A stretch of DNA of 64,000 bases. Origin: Pyralis farinalis. Lineage: Eukaryota; Arthropoda; Insecta; Lepidoptera; Pyralidae. Position 1 is the stretch's first letter. Each line of letters starts with the position of its first letter. Below the pieces are notes generated by a model, which had not been told where the DNA came from, did not search any database, and saw nothing but the letters and a program-made list of their open reading frames with translations. Position numbers and translations under genes: made by a program. Location of the stretch: positions 36,826,324 through 36,890,323 of the forward strand of contig OX382265.1 in assembly GCA_947507595.1 (NCBI GenBank), written 5' to 3'. Below, piece by piece: positions 61,326-64,000 of this stretch.

Positions 61326-61627
61326 AAATAAATAAAATAAATAAATAAATAAATATTGTCGGACAAATTACACAGCGCCACCTAGCCCCAAAGTAAGCGA
61401 AGCTTGTGTTATGGGTGCTAGACAACTGATAAACATACGTAAATACATTTTTTTTTTGTAAATACATACTTATCATACATAGAAAATACCCAGACGAAGA
61501 CAAACAGACATGTTCATGCACACAAATGTTTGTACTGTGTGGGAATCGAACCCACGAGCGTTGGTGTCAAAGTAGTGTAAACACGCGTTTCACCACTGCG
61601 CCACCGAGCTCGTCACCGAGCTCGTCG
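61326..61627 (-). mobile_element. SINE-B with duplicated head end
   Basis: (AAAT)n then AATATTGTCGGACAAATTAC to CACCGAGCTCGTC, with CACCGAGCTCGTC present twice in tandem (61600-61626). Confidence 0.85.
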
Positions 61628-61689
61628 CCACCAAAAAAAAGTGTAATGGCGTTTATTGAGTTTTAAGTAATGCAAATAGAAAATGATTC

Positions 61690-62150
61690 TTTTGTTTTGA
61701 TTTCAACCCGTCTTCGAATCTGCGGTCGAAGTGCAGGAACCGAGGGTTCCGTAAATAAATATTTTCGCATTTTTTTTTGTAAGGTAACTAAAATTTTACG
61801 GTTTTCGGATTTTTTTCTATACTTGTGCTACATGACATTGCTTCTTACAAAATTTCGTGATTCTAGCTCAACGGGAAGTACCCCATAGGTTTTGATTCCC
61901 TTGCGAGCGTCAAAATATGCGGCACAGACGAGGCATAAACGATTTATTGCGTTGACTTATAAGTTTGATTTTTTCACTGCTCAAAGAGATTGCAGACCTG
62001 AGTATTTGATATTAATTTCAGCTTGATAGTTCCACCCACTCCACTAAGAAAACAGGGTCTTGACAGACGGGCCGACAGACAGACAGACAACAAAGTGATC
62101 CTATAAGGGTTCCGTTATTCCTAAGAATGTAGGGAACCCTAAAAGTGGAA
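61690..62150 (-). repeat. DR-1-related repeat (second type)
   Basis: CGAAGTGCAGGAACCGAGGG, GGTTCCGTAAATAAATATTT at left; GACAGACAGACAGACAAC, AAGGGTTCCGTTATTCC, AGGGAACCCTAAAAGTGG at right. Same outer plan as DR-1 with a different middle. Partial copy at 63370-63620. Confidence 0.6.
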
Positions 62151-62214
62151 CTGACTTCTTTGAAATCGACGCCAGCAAATATATACAGCAATTCACCACA
62201 ATAGTGTTGACTTC

Positions 62215-62500
62215 TTGATGAGACCTCGATGGCGTTGCGCGTGTCATTCTAATCGAACACGCAGGTTAAGCAACGTCCACCGCAGCCCGTCTATGGATGG
62301 GTTTATCTATCTCGAGTTTTTTCGTGCTTCGGAGGGCACGTTAAGCCGTCGGTCCCGACTGTTTTCGATAGATGACAGTCGTTAAGCTGAGTCAGTAGCC
62401 GTCGGGCGGCTTGAAAACACTGGCCAATCCGCATTTTAGCGTTAGTGAAGTATGCTCTAAACCCCTGTCGGCTATACTCAGTATAGCCGACGGGATCGCG
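62215..62500 (+). mobile_element. SINE-D with 5S-rRNA-like head
   Basis: GGTTAAGCAACGTCCACC (A-box-like, 62264-) and TGGATGGGTTTATC (C-box-like, 62294-) are 29 bases apart, start to start, as in insect 5S rRNA. Body GGAGGGCACGTTAAGCCGTC, GGGCGGCTTGAAAACACTGG. The end is replaced by a palindrome at 62467-62491; a tail piece (CCCGTATCCCTGCAGTGGGA) is at 62826-62850. Confidence 0.75.
62467..62491. repeat. 12-bp perfect palindrome
   Basis: GTCGGCTATACT, central C, AGTATAGCCGAC. Marks the break in SINE-D. Confidence 0.9.
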
Positions 62501-62800
62501 GTGGTTAGGTGGAGCTGCGAAGGTTAGGAGGTGCTCGCTGTCGCCCGTGGCTGGACTGACGTATTATGGGGAGGGAAGTTTGGCAATAGGTACAAACGTT
62601 TCACCGGCGTTCTAAAATGGGCAAATCAGAATTTTTTGAGAATAAAACTGAAAGATGAATGGAAGAATGAATTGAGGAACGAAAGTGTGTGATGTATGAA
62701 TGTATTTATGTGTATTGTAACGATTTAAAAAAAAAATGTATAAATAAATATTATTGCTGCAAAAAGTGCCTTGCCCACGGCAGGGGTGTACGTATTAAAA
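62501..62800. other. Insert within SINE-D, unclassified
   Basis: GCGGTGGTTAGGTGGAGCTG, TAATTGAGG-like region, ending AAAATGTATAAATAAATATT (62730-62753), LINE-tail-like. Lies between SINE-D body and tail, so it is probably inserted. Confidence 0.4.
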
Positions 62801-62929
62801 AAAAACCCTTCGCTTGAAGAGAGACCCGTATCCCTGCAGTGGGATGATTAAGGGTTGTTGTGGAATTGACTTCAACTTTTCTTCACCAGCGGTTGGCGGT
62901 TGTATTTGAGCAGCCCGTTGTCGCATCCG

Positions 62930-63020
62930 CTTGCTTATCCTTTGGGAAATGTCCTTACCTTAGTTCTACTGCGGATGTCCTCATTTCTAATTCTATCACG
63001 CAGAGAAACCACCATTAACA
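62930..63020 (-). pseudogene. RTE-2 LINE fragment
   Basis: Minus strand reads VVSLRDRIRNEDIRSRTKVR, the segment just upstream of the pieces at 12000 and 13797. Confidence 0.65.
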
Positions 63021-63369
63021 CCCCTTCTATAGCACGCTGAGCAACCCTGAGACGATGAACCCTAAATACCAGCCCGGGTCCGCGGGTCACGAGGTCAAAG
63101 CATTGGAAATTACACGAGGTGGGTTGTTGCATCCTTGTTTGTCATTCGACATTGTGTATGAAACATGGTAAGGTAACAAGCGCGATCGCAGCGTTCGTCC
63201 CACTCTGTGTACCTTAGTCTGACCTGCGCCTGCGCACGCAACCCCTCACATACAAGATACAAGACTCTAAATGTCACTGGTGTGGTGCTGGTGTCATAGT
63301 GATATAACCATCTATATATATGGACAGTCTGTTAATCCTGACTTTAGTTTAATAAGAAATAAATACATA

Positions 63370-63620
63370 GTAAAAAAGCGATTTAAGTGCGATTCCAATT
63401 CGTTCAGGGTTCCGTATGCGAATATTTTTGCAAAGTATTTTCACAAAAACAAAACATTTTTTATTTTTATGATATAACTACATATATTTACGGTTTTCGG
63501 ATTTTTTTCTTAACTTGTGTTACATAACCTTGCTTCTTATCAAATTTTATGATTCTATCCTATTATGTATCTCTTATTTCACGGATTTTAATCCCGGTCA
63601 TTTGATAGGCGTGCGCGGGG
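63370..63620 (-). repeat. DR-1-related repeat (second type), partial
   Basis: AAAAGCGATTTAAGTGCGAT, CAGGGTTCCGTATGCG, TACGGTTTTCGGATTTTTTT, CCTTGCTTCTTATCAAATTT as in 61690-62150. Confidence 0.6.
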
Positions 63621-63825
63621 ATACGAATCCAACGCGTAAAGGCCCCTTCGAAAAGATTGATGTAATTTATTATACCAGCTGTAACCTGCTCTAAGGGATA
63701 TCAATGGGAGGATATACCCACGAACAGGTCATGGCAGGTATTGGGACTATTGCAAATGTGTCGGAAATAATTGAGCTATTGACATGAGATCTGGAGGGAT
63801 TATTAGTACTGGGCTATTACATATA

Positions 63826-64000
63826 GTTAATAGATTCAGGCGTTATTTTGCGAAAGTCAAATTTACATGCAATTTGATCTAACCTGCTTTGTGTGCTTCC
63901 GCCACCAATTAGTTCATGCGGCCTAGCGCCGGCCGGCACCCACCCACTACTGTTAGTTGATGCAACATGCTGACGCTGCCATGGCTTCTACGGTAGTCTC
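63826..64000. mobile_element. FB-1 left arm at window end, with shared flank
   Basis: TTAATAGATTCAGGCG ... AAATTTACA equals 11736-11782, then the left arm ATGCAATTTGATCTAACC ... CCCACTACTGTTAGTT, cut by the window edge. Confidence 0.75.

Overview
The window looks like a gene-poor, transposon-packed stretch of an insect nuclear genome, most likely a moth or butterfly. That assignment is inference: it rests on AT-rich introns and intergenic DNA, eukaryotic splice-like sites, pol III SINEs, RTE and Jockey-type non-LTR retrotransposons, and short non-autonomous Helitrons of kinds I associate with Lepidoptera. There is no bacterial operon structure, no CRISPR array and no rRNA gene. I found no stand-alone tRNA gene; the tRNA-like sequences all sit at the heads of SINEs.

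The dominant layer is SINEs. SINE-A (about 380-400 bp, roughly 40 copies or pieces, both strands) has a tRNA-like head, and its last ~105 bp match the 3' end of a LINE in the same window (LINE-E). SINE-B uses the same head with a different body ending in an (ATTT)n-type tail. SINE-C has another tRNA-like head, and one copy grew a 62-bp minisatellite inside itself. SINE-D has a 5S-rRNA-like head. The second layer is non-LTR retrotransposons. One RTE-type element at 49450-52667 has an unbroken 1065-codon ORF, a 13-bp target duplication and a (GATA)n tail. About a dozen 5'-truncated relatives are scattered through the window, with pieces of at least five other LINE lineages. The third layer is short Helitrons (A|T insertions, TC...CTAG or CTAA ends with a GC-rich 3' hairpin), two kinds of MITE and a fold-back element with ~150-bp arms.

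Nesting is very common and gives a relative chronology: RTE in repeat DR-1 (three times), Helitron in SINE-C (twice), SINE-B in SINE-A, a LINE fragment in SINE-C, a LINE fragment in an RTE relic, and a MITE in a segment that exists elsewhere in the window as the empty site.

The least repetitive part is about 37.0-40.3 kb. It holds the best host-gene candidate, a 70-codon first exon at 39655-39864 ending exactly at a GTGAGT donor, and a possible terminal exon at 37831-37948. A further possible internal exon with a membrane segment lies on the minus strand at 26836-26976. None of these could be assigned to a named gene.

Letters (SINE-A to D, LINE-E to H, Hel-1 to 4, DR-1 to 4, MITE-1/2, FB-1) are working names for this annotation only. 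Repeat boundaries are by eye and may be off by several bases unless a flanking duplication is given.
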